Notes: generated by a model not told the origin, from the sequence alone. DNA of 64,000 bases from Stagnihabitans tardus (GCF_009925085.1 NZ_JAABNR010000011.1:112145-176144); one strand, 5' to 3'; counted from the stretch's first letter, positions 34,479 through 43,567 are shown. Numbers and translations are program-made.

Positions 34479-36028
34479 GATTTCTCCGTCATCCCGGCCA
34501 TCAAGAGGCCCAGTTCCCGCTCGTCGGTCTGCGGCGGACGCTCGCCCATGATCTGGCCGTCGAACATCACCAGCACCCGGTCGGACAGGGACCGGATTTC
34601 GTCGAGCTCGACCGAGACCAGGAGAACCGCCTTGCCCGCATCGCGAAGCGCCACGATCTGCTTGTGGATGAACTCGATGGCGCCGATATCGACGCCCCGC
34701 GTCGGCTGGCCGATGAGCAGAAGGTCGGGGTTGCGCTCGATCTCGCGGGCCACGACGATCTTTTGCTGGTTGCCGCCCGAGAAGTTCTTGGCGGCCAGCG
34801 TCGGGATGGGCGGGCGCACGTCGAACCGGGCCATCTTGGCCTCGGTATCGGCCCGCAAGGCCGCGTTGTCCATCAGGACGGCGTTCTTCTGGTATTTCGG
34901 GTCGTTGTGATAGCCGAAGCCCACATTCTCCCAGGCGGCGAAGTCCATGATCAGGCCCAGGACCTGGCGATCCTCGGGCACATGGGCGATCCCGGCCTCG
35001 CGGCGGCTCTGGCCGTTGAGGCCCTTCAGGGCCAAGTCAGCGCCGTTCATGACGATCCGGCCACGGGCCTCGGCGATGCCGCCCAAGGCCTCCAGGAGTT
35101 CCGACTGGCCATTGCCCGCCACACCGGCGATGCCCACGATTTCGCCCGCGCGGATCGAGAAGGAGACACCCTTCAGCCGCTCCACCCCATCGGTGGTGAC
35201 GCGCAGGTCCTCGACCCGCAGGACCTCGCGGCCGGGGTTGGCCGCGTCCTTGTCGACCTGCAACAGCACCTTGCGGCCGACCATCAGCTCGGCCAGCTGT
35301 TCGGGATTGGTCTCGGCGGTCTTGACGGTGCCGACCATGGTCCCGCGCCGCATGACGGAGACATTGTCGGTCGTCTCCATGATCTCGCGCAGCTTGTGGG
35401 TGATCAGGATGACGGTCTTGCCCTGGTCGCGCAGCCCGCCCAGGATGCGGAAGAGGTGGTCGGCCTCTTCGGGCGTCAGGACGCCGGTGGGCTCGTCCAG
35501 GATCAGGATATCGGCCTGGCGATACAAGGCTTTGAGGATCTCGACCCGCTGCTGGTGGCCGACCGAGAGGTCCTCGACCACGGCATCCGGGTCCACATCC
35601 AGGTCATATTCGCGGGAAAGGTCGGTCAGCGCCTTGCGGGCCCGGGCCAGCGAGGTGTTGAGCAAAGGCCCATCCTCGGCGCCGAGAATGATATTCTCCA
35701 GCACCGTGAAATTCTGCACCAGCTTGAAATGCTGGAAAACCATGCCGATGCCGGCGCGGATGGCGCTCTGGCTGTCGGGGATGGCGGTCTCGGTCCCGTT
35801 GATCAGGATCGTCCCGGCATCGGCCTTGTAGAAGCCGTAGAGGATCGACATGAGCGTCGATTTCCCCGCACCGTTCTCGCCGATGATGCCGTGGATCGTG
35901 CCCTTGGGCACGGCAATGTTGATGTCGCGGTTGGCCTGCACCGGGCCGAAGGATTTGGAAATCCCCCGCAATTCGATGGCAAAGGGGGCGGCAGTTGCCT
36001 GCCGCCCCGAAGAGGTCCCAAGGGACAT
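34475..36028 (-). CDS. nucleoside ABC transporter ATPase (duplicated)
   Basis: 517 residues with two ABC domains in one chain, as in RbsA/NupO. The first has Walker A GENGAGKSTLMSILYGF, signature DLSVGHQQRVEILKAL and Walker B ILILDEPTGVL. The second has a degenerate Walker A GVAGNGQSELLEALGG and signature NFSGGNQQKIVVARE, with LLLIGQPTRGVDIGA. ATP hydrolysis is expected mainly at the intact site. Its ATG overlaps the TAA of the substrate-binding protein gene by one base. Confidence 0.95.
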   Translation of the reverse strand: MSLGTSSGRQATAAPFAIELRGISKSFGPVQANRDINIAVPKGTIHGIIGENGAGKSTLMSILYGFYKADAGTILINGTETAIPDSQSAIRAGIGMVFQHFKLVQNFTVLENIILGAEDGPLLNTSLARARKALTDLSREYDLDVDPDAVVEDLSVGHQQRVEILKALYRQADILILDEPTGVLTPEEADHLFRILGGLRDQGKTVILITHKLREIMETTDNVSVMRRGTMVGTVKTAETNPEQLAELMVGRKVLLQVDKDAANPGREVLRVEDLRVTTDGVERLKGVSFSIRAGEIVGIAGVAGNGQSELLEALGGIAEARGRIVMNGADLALKGLNGQSRREAGIAHVPEDRQVLGLIMDFAAWENVGFGYHNDPKYQKNAVLMDNAALRADTEAKMARFDVRPPIPTLAAKNFSGGNQQKIVVAREIERNPDLLLIGQPTRGVDIGAIEFIHKQIVALRDAGKAVLLVSVELDEIRSLSDRVLVMFDGQIMGERPPQTDERELGLLMAGMTEKS

Positions 36029-37023
36029 TAGAACGTCGCCGCCGGGCAGGTGTTGTCCGACATGTAGTCATGCACCTTGATCGAGCCGTCGATGATGCCG
36101 GCCTTGGCCGCTTCGACCTTGGCCTTCATGTCGTCGGTGACGAGCGGAGCATTGTTCTCGTCCATCGCATAGTCCACGCCACCGGCGGCGAGGTCCATGA
36201 CATTGATCCCGGTCTTCAGGTCGGCGCCTTCCTTGAAGGCTTCGTAGACGGCATTGTCCACGCGCTTGAGCATCGAGGTCAGGACCGAGCCCGGGTGCAT
36301 GTAGTTCTGGTTGCTGTCCACGCCGATCGAGAGGATCTTGAGGTCGGCAGCGGCCTGCAGCACGCCCACGCCGGTGGCGCCAGCGGCGGCATAGATCACG
36401 TCAGCGCCCTGGGACTGCTGCGACTTGGCGATTTCGGCGCCCTTCACCGGGTTGTTCCAGGCGGAACCATCGGTGCCGGTCATGTTCAGCACGACCTTGG
36501 CCGCCGGGTTGGCCGCCATCACGCCCTGGGCATAGCCGCAGCCGAACTTGCGGATCAGCGGGATGTCCATGCCGCCGATGAAGCCCACGGTGCCGGTCTT
36601 GGAGGCCAGGCCCGCCATCAGGCCGACGAGGTAGGAGCCCTGCTCTTCGGTGAAGACCACCGATTTCACGTTCGGCTGATCGACGACCATGTCGATGATC
36701 GCGAACTTGGTCTCGGGATAGTCGGCGGCCACGGCGTTCAGCGTGTCACCAAAGGCGAAGCCGGTCATGACGATCGGATTGGCGCCCGATTCGGCCAGCT
36801 GACGCAGGGCCTGCTCGCGCTGGGCCTCGTTCTGCATCTCGAGTTCCTTGAAGGTGCCGCCGGTCTCGGTCGCCCACTTGGTCGCGCCGTTGAAGGCGGC
36901 CTCGTTGAAGGATTTGTCGTTCTTGCCGCCCACGTCATAGATGATCGCCGGCTCGGCCAGGGCCGAAACGGTGGTCAGCGCCATCAGCGCAGAAGCGCCC
37001 AAGAGCGATTTCATCAGGGTCAT
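36028..37023 (-). CDS. BMP-family nucleoside-binding protein
   Basis: 331 residues, periplasmic. Signal peptide MTLMKSLLGASALMALTTVS with cleavage near SALAEP. The BMP/PnrA fold shows AIIYDVGGKNDKSFNEAAFN (nucleoside ribose contacts), TEEQGSYLVGLMAGLASKTG and VDSNQNYMHPGSVLTSMLKR. It lacks a lipobox Cys, unlike many Gram-positive homologues. It is the first gene of the operon with ATPase, two permeases and PNP, under the promoter at 37096-37125. Confidence 0.93.
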   Translation of the reverse strand: MTLMKSLLGASALMALTTVSALAEPAIIYDVGGKNDKSFNEAAFNGATKWATETGGTFKELEMQNEAQREQALRQLAESGANPIVMTGFAFGDTLNAVAADYPETKFAIIDMVVDQPNVKSVVFTEEQGSYLVGLMAGLASKTGTVGFIGGMDIPLIRKFGCGYAQGVMAANPAAKVVLNMTGTDGSAWNNPVKGAEIAKSQQSQGADVIYAAAGATGVGVLQAAADLKILSIGVDSNQNYMHPGSVLTSMLKRVDNAVYEAFKEGADLKTGINVMDLAAGGVDYAMDENNAPLVTDDMKAKVEAAKAGIIDGSIKVHDYMSDNTCPAATF

Positions 37024-37095
37024 GTCTATCTCCCGTTGTCAAAAGCGATGCCCTGTCCGCCAGACTCATGTCCGGGTCGCGGGCGTTCACCGCTG

Positions 37096-37125
37096 ATTAA
37101 GGGTGCAGCAAGGGCCCATCGTCAA
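37096..37125 (-). promoter_or_regulatory. promoter of the nucleoside operon
   Basis: On the minus strand TTGACG, 18 bases, CTTAAT, ending about 73 bases before the BMP gene start. An inverted repeat lies just upstream at 37153-37170. Confidence 0.45.
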
Positions 37126-37152
37126 CGGGAAAAACGGCGGGGGCGTTTGCTT

Positions 37153-37170
37153 TTTGATCATACGATCAAA
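37153..37170. promoter_or_regulatory. inverted repeat upstream of nucleoside promoter
   Basis: TTTGATC ATAC GATCAAA, perfect 7-bp arms. It lies about 28 bases upstream of the -35 box, a usual place for an activator or GntR/LacI-type operator. The regulator is not encoded next to it. Confidence 0.5.
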
Positions 37171-37202
37171 GAACGGGCGCTCTCCCGCCGCTTGACGCTG
37201 CG

Positions 37203-38066
37203 TCACTTCACCAGCGCCATGAAGGCGGGCCAGGCTTCCGGGTCGGCCACGGTCTTGTCGCGGCAGAAGGCGTTGCAGAAGCCGAAGCGGCGGCCCTCCA
37301 GCTCCAGGACATGGGTGACGGGCTTGCCCGAATAGGGGCAGGCGGTGTTTTCGGCCGTGGTGCCCTCTGCCGCTTTTGCGGGCAGGGGGGCGGGGCCGGG
37401 CCAGGGCCGGGTCGGGTAGTCGCGGAAGTAGAAGGGCTGATCCGCGCCATCCACCAGCCCCATGGCCCGCCATTTGCGGAAGGAGGGATGGGAGAGGTGT
37501 TGGCTCACATAGTCCATTGCGGTCTGCGAGACGGGCAGGTTGTAGGTCGCGATCCGCGTGGCCACGGGGGCGAAGAAGGCATCGGCGGCGGAGTAATCGC
37601 CCGCGAGCCAGGCGCCCCCGGTCTGCGCCTTGGCCCAGGCCCAGAGGGTTTCCAGCCGTTCGAGGTCTTTCAGGACGGCCTCCGGCGGGGCGCAGTCGGT
37701 GTAACTGGTCCGCAGGTTCATCGGGCAATGGTCGCGCAGCGCGCCGAAGCCCGCATGCATCTCGGCCGCGAGCACCCGGGCCACGCCGCGCTTGTGCGGA
37801 TCGGCGGGCCAGATGCCCGCCTCGGGGTGGCGGGTCGCCAGCTCTTCGGCGATGGCGATGGTCTCGGGGATGACCCAGCCCTCGGGCGTGCGCATCGTGG
37901 GGGCGGTGCGGGAGGGCGCGAAGTCCTTGAGAAGATTGGGCAGCTCGTCGGTGTAGAGCCGGGCCGAGATGGTCTTCACGGGGATGCCGAAGGCGTCGAA
38001 GAGCAGCCAGCCGCGCAGGGACCAGGAGGAATAGCCACGGTCGCCGATCACGAGTTCATAGGTCAT
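37203..38066 (-). CDS. glutathione S-transferase fused to a YHS/TRASH-like zinc domain
   Basis: 287 residues. Residues 1-215 are a GST (YELVIGDRGYSSWSLRGWLL, PTMRTPEGWVIPETIAIAEE, GDYSAADAFFAPVATRI). After a Pro/Ala-rich linker the last 45 residues hold CPYSGKPVTHVLELEGRRFG and FCNAFCRDKTVADPEAWPAF, a Cys pattern (C-x23-C-x3-C with an aromatic FC) like YHS/TRASH metal-binding domains. The fused domain may sense metal or stabilise the fold; substrate unknown. The start is MTYELVIG at 38066. Confidence 0.85.
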   Translation of the reverse strand: MTYELVIGDRGYSSWSLRGWLLFDAFGIPVKTISARLYTDELPNLLKDFAPSRTAPTMRTPEGWVIPETIAIAEELATRHPEAGIWPADPHKRGVARVLAAEMHAGFGALRDHCPMNLRTSYTDCAPPEAVLKDLERLETLWAWAKAQTGGAWLAGDYSAADAFFAPVATRIATYNLPVSQTAMDYVSQHLSHPSFRKWRAMGLVDGADQPFYFRDYPTRPWPGPAPLPAKAAEGTTAENTACPYSGKPVTHVLELEGRRFGFCNAFCRDKTVADPEAWPAFMALVK

Positions 38067-38136
38067 TGGGGTCTCCTTTTCCGCAGGCTAGCGCTGCCCT
38101 GCGGCATAAGGAAACGCGGAAATGTGGCGGCGTCCA

Positions 38137-38688
38137 TCAAAGATCGTGATGGAACCCCGGGGGAGCCTTCAAGACCATGGGCAGGCCCGCCATGACGCCC
38201 ACCACAAGCCCCGAAGCCCGGGCGATCTGCTGGTTCAGCCGCCCCTGGTGGTCGCGGAAGGCCCGGGCGAGCTTGTTCTCGGGCACGATGCCCCAGCCCA
38301 CCTCGTTCGAGACCACGACGACCGGGGCGGGGCACGCGAGGCAAGCCGCGATCAGGGCGGCGCTTTCCGCCGGGATATCGCCCTCCGCCAAGAGCACATT
38401 GGTCAGCCAGAGCGTCGCGCAGTCCAGCAGCACCACGGCATCGGCCGGAACCTGCGCCAGCACGGCCCCCACGTCGCGCGGCGCCTCATGCGTCACCCAA
38501 TCCGGGCCGCGCTGCCTGTGGTGGTCGGCGATCCGCGCCCGCATCTCGTCATCCCATGCCTCGGCCGTGGCGATGTAGTGACGCGCGCGGCCTGATCCCG
38601 TCACCAGCCTCTCGGCCAGGGCGGATTTCCCCGAGCGCGCCCCGCCCAGGACCAGCGACAATTTCGGAAGGTTCAGTGATCCGGTCAT
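38137..38688 (-). CDS. cobU: adenosylcobinamide kinase/guanylyltransferase
   Basis: 183 residues (also named CobP in alphaproteobacteria). P-loop LVLGGARSGKSALAERL near the N-terminus, HYIATAEAWDDEMRARIADH with the GTP-accepting His region, and VVVVSNEVGWGIVPENKLAR. It phosphorylates adenosylcobinamide and attaches GMP during cobalamin assembly. No other cobalamin gene lies nearby. It is divergent from rpoH2 across 48 bases. Confidence 0.92.
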   Translation of the reverse strand: MTGSLNLPKLSLVLGGARSGKSALAERLVTGSGRARHYIATAEAWDDEMRARIADHHRQRGPDWVTHEAPRDVGAVLAQVPADAVVLLDCATLWLTNVLLAEGDIPAESAALIAACLACPAPVVVVSNEVGWGIVPENKLARAFRDHQGRLNQQIARASGLVVGVMAGLPMVLKAPPGFHHDL

Positions 38689-38736
38689 GGATTTGGTGCG
38701 TATCAGGGAAAAGACAAGACAGCAAAGGAGGTCGTG

Positions 38737-39600
38737 ATGGCTTTGGACCAATTCGCCGACCCGAGGCTGGCGCTTCGCGCTCGCCGCGCCGAACTTCTGA
38801 GCGCCGAGCAGGAGGGCGCCCTCGCCCGGGCCTGGCGCGACCACCGCGACAGCGCGGCGCTGGACCGGTTGATCACCGCCTATATGCGGCTGGCGATCTC
38901 GATGGCGATGAAATTCCGCCGCTATGGCGCCGGGATGGGCGACCTGACGCAGGAAGCCGCCCTTGGCCTGATGAAGGCGGCCGAGAAGTTCGACCCCGAC
39001 CGGGGGGTGCGCTTCTCGACCTATGCGATGTTCTGGATCAAGGCGCAGTTGCAGGACTATGTGATGCGCAACTGGTCGCTGGTGCGGACGGGCTCCACCA
39101 CCTCGCAGAAGTCGCTCTTTTTCAACATGCGCCGGGTCGAGGCGCGGCTGGCCCGCGAGGCCTCGGCCCGGGGTGAAAAGCTGGAGGGCGAGGCCCTGTC
39201 GCGGGCCGTGGCCGAAGAGCTGGGCGTGCCCTTGCATGACGTCCTGATGATGGAGGGAAGGCTTGCGGGCTCGGACGCCAGCCTGAACGCGACGCAATCT
39301 TCGGACGAGGATGGGCGCGAGTGGATCGACGTCCTGGAAGACGACCAGCCCGCCCCCTTCGTCCAGGACCACGACCAGGCGATCCTGCGCCGCAAGCTGG
39401 CCGATGCCATGGCGACGCTTTCGCCCCGCGAAAGGCTGATCGTGCGGGAAAGGCAGCTCTCGGATGAGCCGCGCACGCTGGAGAGCCTGGGCGAGGAGCT
39501 GAAGCTGTCCAAGGAGCGCATCCGCCAGCTGGAGGCTGCGGCCTTCGTCAAGCTGCGCCGCCAGCTCGAGGCGCAGGGCATGGGCGACCTGTTGCGCTGA
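38737..39600 (+). CDS. rpoH2: RNA polymerase sigma-32-type factor RpoH2
   Basis: 287 residues. Region 2 is YMRLAISMAMKFRRYGAGMG with GDLTQEAALGLMKAAEKFDP and GVRFSTYAMFWIKAQLQDYV, the RpoH core-binding and -10 recognition helices; region 4 is LGEELKLSKERIRQLEAAAF. The RpoH-box-like WSLVRTGSTTSQKSLFFNMR marks the heat-shock group. Among Rhodobacteraceae this branch (RpoH2) controls singlet-oxygen and oxidative responses in R. sphaeroides. AAGGAGG five bases before ATG 38737 decides the start over GTG 38734. Confidence 0.93.
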   Translation: MALDQFADPRLALRARRAELLSAEQEGALARAWRDHRDSAALDRLITAYMRLAISMAMKFRRYGAGMGDLTQEAALGLMKAAEKFDPDRGVRFSTYAMFWIKAQLQDYVMRNWSLVRTGSTTSQKSLFFNMRRVEARLAREASARGEKLEGEALSRAVAEELGVPLHDVLMMEGRLAGSDASLNATQSSDEDGREWIDVLEDDQPAPFVQDHDQAILRRKLADAMATLSPRERLIVRERQLSDEPRTLESLGEELKLSKERIRQLEAAAFVKLRRQLEAQGMGDLLR

Positions 39601-39639
39601 CCCTTGATGCGGCCTAGTTTGGCCGCAAAAGGGGGCGCC

Positions 39640-40881
39640 ATGAAACGGGTTTTGCTGATCATCGGCGGCGGGATCGCGGCCTACAAGAGCCTGCTGCTGA
39701 TCCGGCTCTTGAAGGGCGCGGGCTATGCTGTGACCCCGGTCCTGACCCGGGCGGGGTCGGAATTCGTGACCGCCTTGTCGGTGGGCGCCCTGGCCGGGGA
39801 GAAGGTCCATGAGGCGCTCTTCGACCTGACCGCAGAGGCCGAGATGGGCCATATCGAGCTTTCCCGCTCGGCCGATCTGATCGTGGTGGCGCCCGGGACG
39901 GCGGATCTGATGGCCAAGATGGCGACGGGGCGAGCCGATGACCTGGCCTCGACGCTGCTTCTGGCGACCGATACGCCGGTCCTGGTGGCGCCTGCGATGA
40001 ATGTGCGGATGTGGCAGCACCCGGCGACACAGCGGAACCTTGCGACGCTGCGGTCTGATGGGGTGCGCTTCGTGGGCCCTGACGAGGGCGAGATGGCCTG
40101 TGGTGAATATGGCCCGGGGCGGATGGCCGAGCCTGCGGCGATCTTTGCGGCGATCCAGGGGATGTTCGAGGGGCCCTTGAGTGGCCGTCATGTGCTGGTG
40201 ACCTCGGGTCCGACGCATGAGCCCATCGACCCCGTGCGCTATATCGCCAACCGCAGTTCGGGCGCGCAGGGGACGGCGATTGCGGCGGCCTTGCGGGACC
40301 TGGGGGCCCGGGTGACCTTCGTCACGGGGCCTGCCTCGGTGCCACCGCCGCAGGGGGTGGACGTCGTGCGGGTGGAAACGGCGGCGCAGATGCTGGTCGC
40401 GGTTGAGGCCGCGCTGCCCGCCGATGCGGCGGTGATGGCGGCGGCGGTCGCCGATTGGCGGGTGGAGAATGCGGGGGCCTCGAAGATGAAGAAGGTGGCG
40501 GGCGCGCTGCCTGTGCTCAGCTTCGCAGAGAACCCCGATATCCTCGCCACGGTCTCGAAAGGCGCGGCGCGGCCTGCGCTGGTCGTGGGCTTTGCCGCCG
40601 AGACCGATGACGTCCTGGCCCATGCAAGGGCCAAGCGGCTCCGCAAGGGCTGCGACTGGATCGTGGCGAATGATGTATCTCCGGCGACCGGGATCATGGG
40701 CGGCTCCGAGAATGCCGTGACGCTGATCACCGGTTCGGGGGAAGAGACCTGGGAGCGGGCGCCGAAGGAAGAGGTCGCCCGCCGCCTCGCCCTGCGCATC
40801 GCCGAGGCCCTGGGGGCGGCGGTGACGCCTGGAACCTCCGCGCCTGGGGCGGCCAGGAACAAGGCCTCGGGCACAGCATGA
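39640..40881 (+). CDS. coaBC: phosphopantothenoylcysteine synthetase/decarboxylase
   Basis: 413-residue bifunctional flavoprotein of coenzyme A synthesis. CoaC part (1-185): GGGIAAYKSLLLIRLLKGAG, substrate His in the MGHIELSRSADL segment, APAMNVRMWQHPATQRN and CGEYGPGRMAEP with the catalytic Cys. CoaB part (190-400): SGPTHEPIDPVRYIANRSSG and MAAAVADWRVENAGASKMKK. The start follows GGGGGCGCC. dut overlaps its 3' end in a coupled arrangement. Confidence 0.95.
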   Translation: MKRVLLIIGGGIAAYKSLLLIRLLKGAGYAVTPVLTRAGSEFVTALSVGALAGEKVHEALFDLTAEAEMGHIELSRSADLIVVAPGTADLMAKMATGRADDLASTLLLATDTPVLVAPAMNVRMWQHPATQRNLATLRSDGVRFVGPDEGEMACGEYGPGRMAEPAAIFAAIQGMFEGPLSGRHVLVTSGPTHEPIDPVRYIANRSSGAQGTAIAAALRDLGARVTFVTGPASVPPPQGVDVVRVETAAQMLVAVEAALPADAAVMAAAVADWRVENAGASKMKKVAGALPVLSFAENPDILATVSKGAARPALVVGFAAETDDVLAHARAKRLRKGCDWIVANDVSPATGIMGGSENAVTLITGSGEETWERAPKEEVARRLALRIAEALGAAVTPGTSAPGAARNKASGTA

Positions 40882-40910
40882 GCCGCCCCGTTGACCGTCA
40901 AGGAAATCCG

Positions 40911-41375
40911 ATGATCGAAATCGCTGTCCTCTGGGAGGACTGGGCCGACCAGGGCCTGCCGCTCCCGTCCTACGAGACCCTGGGCGCAGCGGGTGCCGAC
41001 CTGCGCGCCAATCTGCCGCCCGAGAGCCGGGCGACGGGGGTGGTCCTGCCGCCGATGGGGCGGGCGATCCTGCCCACCGGGATCCGGGTGGCGATCCCGG
41101 AAGGCTACGAGATGCAGATCCGGCCGAGGTCGGGCCTTGCGGTGAAATCCGGCGTGACCGTGGTCAATGCGCCGGGCACGATCGACAGCGATTACCGGGG
41201 GCCTTTGGGCGTGGCGCTGGTCAACCTCTCGGGCACGGATTACCTCGTGCGGCATGGCGACCGGATCGCCCAGGCCGTGGTGGCCCCGGTGGTCCAGGCG
41301 GGCTACCGGGTGGTCACCGCGCTGGACGAGACCGAGCGCGGGACGGGCGGCTTCGGCTCGACGGGCCGGTCATGA
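40911..41375 (+). CDS. dut: dUTP diphosphatase
   Basis: Hydrolyses dUTP to dUMP and pyrophosphate. The trimeric dUTPase motifs are all present: GAAGADLRANLP (I), RPRSGLAVKSGVTVVN (II-III), APGTIDSDYRGPLGV (III), RIAQAVVAPV (IV) and ERGTGGFGSTGRS (V, C-terminal P-loop-like arm). 154 residues from ATG 40911, which has AAGGA eight bases upstream; ATG 40878 overlaps the coaBC stop and would add 11 residues. coaBC-dut adjacency is widespread in proteobacteria. Confidence 0.93.
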   Translation: MIEIAVLWEDWADQGLPLPSYETLGAAGADLRANLPPESRATGVVLPPMGRAILPTGIRVAIPEGYEMQIRPRSGLAVKSGVTVVNAPGTIDSDYRGPLGVALVNLSGTDYLVRHGDRIAQAVVAPVVQAGYRVVTALDETERGTGGFGSTGRS

Positions 41376-41385
41376 GGGAACGGGC

Positions 41386-42489
41386 ATGACCGCGATCCTG
41401 GGGCTTCTGGCTGGGTTTTGGGTGCTGGGCTGGGTCTTCGACGTGGCGCCCTGGAAGCGGCTGATCCCGATGGGGCTGGTCTGGTTCGGGTCAGGCGCCG
41501 TGCTGGTGGCGGCGCCCGGCTCTGACCTCGCGCTGCGGCTGGGTGGCTGGCGGTCCTGGGCCGCGCTGAGCGTGCTGGGCGCGCTGGTCCTGGCCTATCG
41601 GGCGGGGCTCCGCCGACTGCGCGCGCGGGCCCGGGCCTCGGGCCGTGTCCCCGCCGACTGGCTGGGCAGCGCGGAACCCCGGCCTCCTGCCACGGCCAAG
41701 GGGGACGAAAGCGGCGCGCCCCAACCGGCGAAGCCCGGCGCCTTTTCGCCCTCGGAACTGTCGCGCTATGCCCGCCATATCCTCTTGCGCGAGATCGGCG
41801 GCCCCGGGCAGCGCGCGCTGAAGGAGGCCCGGGTCCTGGTCGTGGGCGCGGGCGGCCTTGGCTCTCCGGCGCTGATGTATCTCGCGGCCTCGGGCGTGGG
41901 GACCATCGGGGTGATCGACGCCGATGTGGTCGATGACAGCAACCTGCAGCGCCAGATCATCCACCGGACCGCCACCGTCGGCCAGCCCAAGGTCGCCTCT
42001 GCCGCAGCCGCCATGACGGCGCTGAACCCCCATATCCGGGTGATCCCGCATGACATGCGGCTGGACGAGACCTCCGCGCATCTCATCGCCGACTACGACC
42101 TGATCCTCGACGGCTGCGACAATTTCGACACCCGCTACCTGGTGAACCGCCTCTGCCACGCGGCGAAAAAGCCCCTGATCTCGGCCGCCATCACGCAATG
42201 GGAGGGCCAGATCTCGCTCTTCCACACCGCCCTGGGCACGCCCTGCTACCAATGCTGCTTCCCCGAGCGCCCCGCCCCCGGCATGGTCCCCACCTGCGCC
42301 GAGGCGGGCGTGGCCGCCCCCCTGCCGGGGATCCTCGGCGCCATGATGGCCATGGAGGCCCTCAAGCACCTGACCGAGGCCGGCGAGACCCTGAAGAACC
42401 GCCTCTACCTTTACGATGCGCTCTACACCGAGGCCCGGTCTTTCGAAATCACCCGCCGCCCCGACTGCCCCATCTGCGGCCAAGGATAA
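41386..42489 (+). CDS. moeB: MoeB/ThiF-type adenylyltransferase with N-terminal membrane segments
   Basis: 367 residues. Residues about 125-365 are a MoeB-type E1-like enzyme: ARHILLREIGGPGQRALKEA, ATP loop VVGAGGLGSPALMYLAASGV, ADVVDDSNLQRQIIHRTATV, GCDNFDTRYLVN, zinc cysteines CYQCCF and CPICG, and the MVPTCAEAGV cysteine. It adenylates MoaD or ThiS C-termini. Residues 1-75 hold two hydrophobic segments (LLAGFWVLGWVFDV and WAALSVLGALVLAY), unusual for MoeB and suggesting membrane anchoring. GAGGGAACGGGC precedes the ATG. Confidence 0.9.
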   Translation: MTAILGLLAGFWVLGWVFDVAPWKRLIPMGLVWFGSGAVLVAAPGSDLALRLGGWRSWAALSVLGALVLAYRAGLRRLRARARASGRVPADWLGSAEPRPPATAKGDESGAPQPAKPGAFSPSELSRYARHILLREIGGPGQRALKEARVLVVGAGGLGSPALMYLAASGVGTIGVIDADVVDDSNLQRQIIHRTATVGQPKVASAAAAMTALNPHIRVIPHDMRLDETSAHLIADYDLILDGCDNFDTRYLVNRLCHAAKKPLISAAITQWEGQISLFHTALGTPCYQCCFPERPAPGMVPTCAEAGVAAPLPGILGAMMAMEALKHLTEAGETLKNRLYLYDALYTEARSFEITRRPDCPICGQG

Positions 42490-42554
42490 GCGCGCCCCGC
42501 CGTCCCCACCCTTGTCACAAAAGGCGCAAGGCCAAAGCCCGCGCCCCTTTCCCA

Positions 42555-42580
42555 TTCATCTTTTCAAAAATATCCCACGG
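42555..42580 (-). repeat. GATATTT element, copy 7 (variant)
   Basis: Inverse orientation: TTCATCTTTTCAAAAATATC then CCACGG. The variant core (GGGATATTTTTGAAAAGATG) matches copy 8. A GGGGAGGT/ACCTCCCC hairpin follows at 42589-42612. Confidence 0.6.
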
Positions 42581-42660
42581 AGGGGTCCGGGGAGGTGTGA
42601 AACCTCCCCGGGCGTTCCACATGCGATCGGCGAGACTGTGAAGCCCCGTCGCGATCCGCC

Positions 42661-43455
42661 TCAGCCGAACTTGTAGCTGGAGGCCGTGACGCCGCCAAAG
42701 AGATCGGTGTCGTGATAGACCCGCACGGCCTCTTCCTCCTCCGCCGCGCCAAGCGCGGTGAAGAGGGGCACGAAATGATCCTCGCGGGCGTGGCAGGTGC
42801 GGGCGTAAGGCGCGGTCTCCCAGTCCATCAGCGCCTGGGTCCGCCTGGGCCCGGGCAGGGCCATGGTTTGCTCCAGCCAGGCATCGAAGGCTGCCGAGGG
42901 GACCTTCGCGCCGGGCCCGAAGAGCCGCAGGTTGTGATACGAAAGCCCCGAGCCCACGATCAGGACGCCCTCGTCGCGCAAGGGCGCCAGCGCCCGGCCC
43001 AGGGCGAAGTGGCGGGCGGGGTCATAGTCATGCATCATCGAGACCTGGTAGACCGGCACATCGGCCTCAGGATACATCACCACGGCGGGCGCAAAGGTGC
43101 CGTGGTCGAAGCCGCGTTTCGCGTCAAGGCTGACCGGCAGGCCCGCCGCGCGGATCAGCTCGGCCGTCCGCTGGGCGATTTCGGGCGCGCCGGGCGCCGG
43201 ATAGGTGATCTTGTAAGTCTCGGGCGGGAAGCCGCTGTAGTCATAGACCATGCCCGGGCGGGGCGAGGTCATCACGGCGAAATCATCCTCCTCCCAGTGA
43301 CCCGAGACCATCAGGATCGCCTTGGGCTTTTCGGGCAGTTCCGAGGGCATGCGGGCGAGAGAAACCTCCAGGTTTCTCAACATGGCGCGCATGTTGGAGA
43401 GCCAGGGCCAGGGGCCGCCGCCGTGAGAGATGAAGTAAGTGGGCATACGGGACAT
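42661..43455 (-). CDS. DODA-type extradiol aromatic ring-opening dioxygenase
   Basis: 264 residues, LigB/YgiD-like class III extradiol dioxygenase. Metal/active His residues appear in YFISHGGGPW, MVSGHWEED, GFDHGTFAP and SMMHDYDPARH. It opens catechol-type rings (YgiD acts on DOPA). The physiological substrate is unknown and no other aromatic-pathway gene is adjacent. It ends near the GATATTT variant and hairpins at 42555-42612. Confidence 0.9.
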   Translation of the reverse strand: MSRMPTYFISHGGGPWPWLSNMRAMLRNLEVSLARMPSELPEKPKAILMVSGHWEEDDFAVMTSPRPGMVYDYSGFPPETYKITYPAPGAPEIAQRTAELIRAAGLPVSLDAKRGFDHGTFAPAVVMYPEADVPVYQVSMMHDYDPARHFALGRALAPLRDEGVLIVGSGLSYHNLRLFGPGAKVPSAAFDAWLEQTMALPGPRRTQALMDWETAPYARTCHAREDHFVPLFTALGAAEEEEAVRVYHDTDLFGGVTASSYKFG

Positions 43456-43520
43456 GTGTCACCTCCTTGGGGCCAAGATGCGCGCGGGAACAGCGCTGCG
43501 CAATTGGGCATGAGGAGAGG

Positions 43521-43545
43521 GGTAGGGTGCGTGCTTGCACGCACC
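43521..43545. repeat. palindromic repeat family 2, copy 4
   Basis: GGTAGGGTGCGTGC TT GCACGCACC, 9-bp perfect arms plus GGTAG flank. It is paired head to head with copy 5. Confidence 0.8.
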
Positions 43546-43567
43546 GCCCGGCGCGGTCTTGGGGAGC

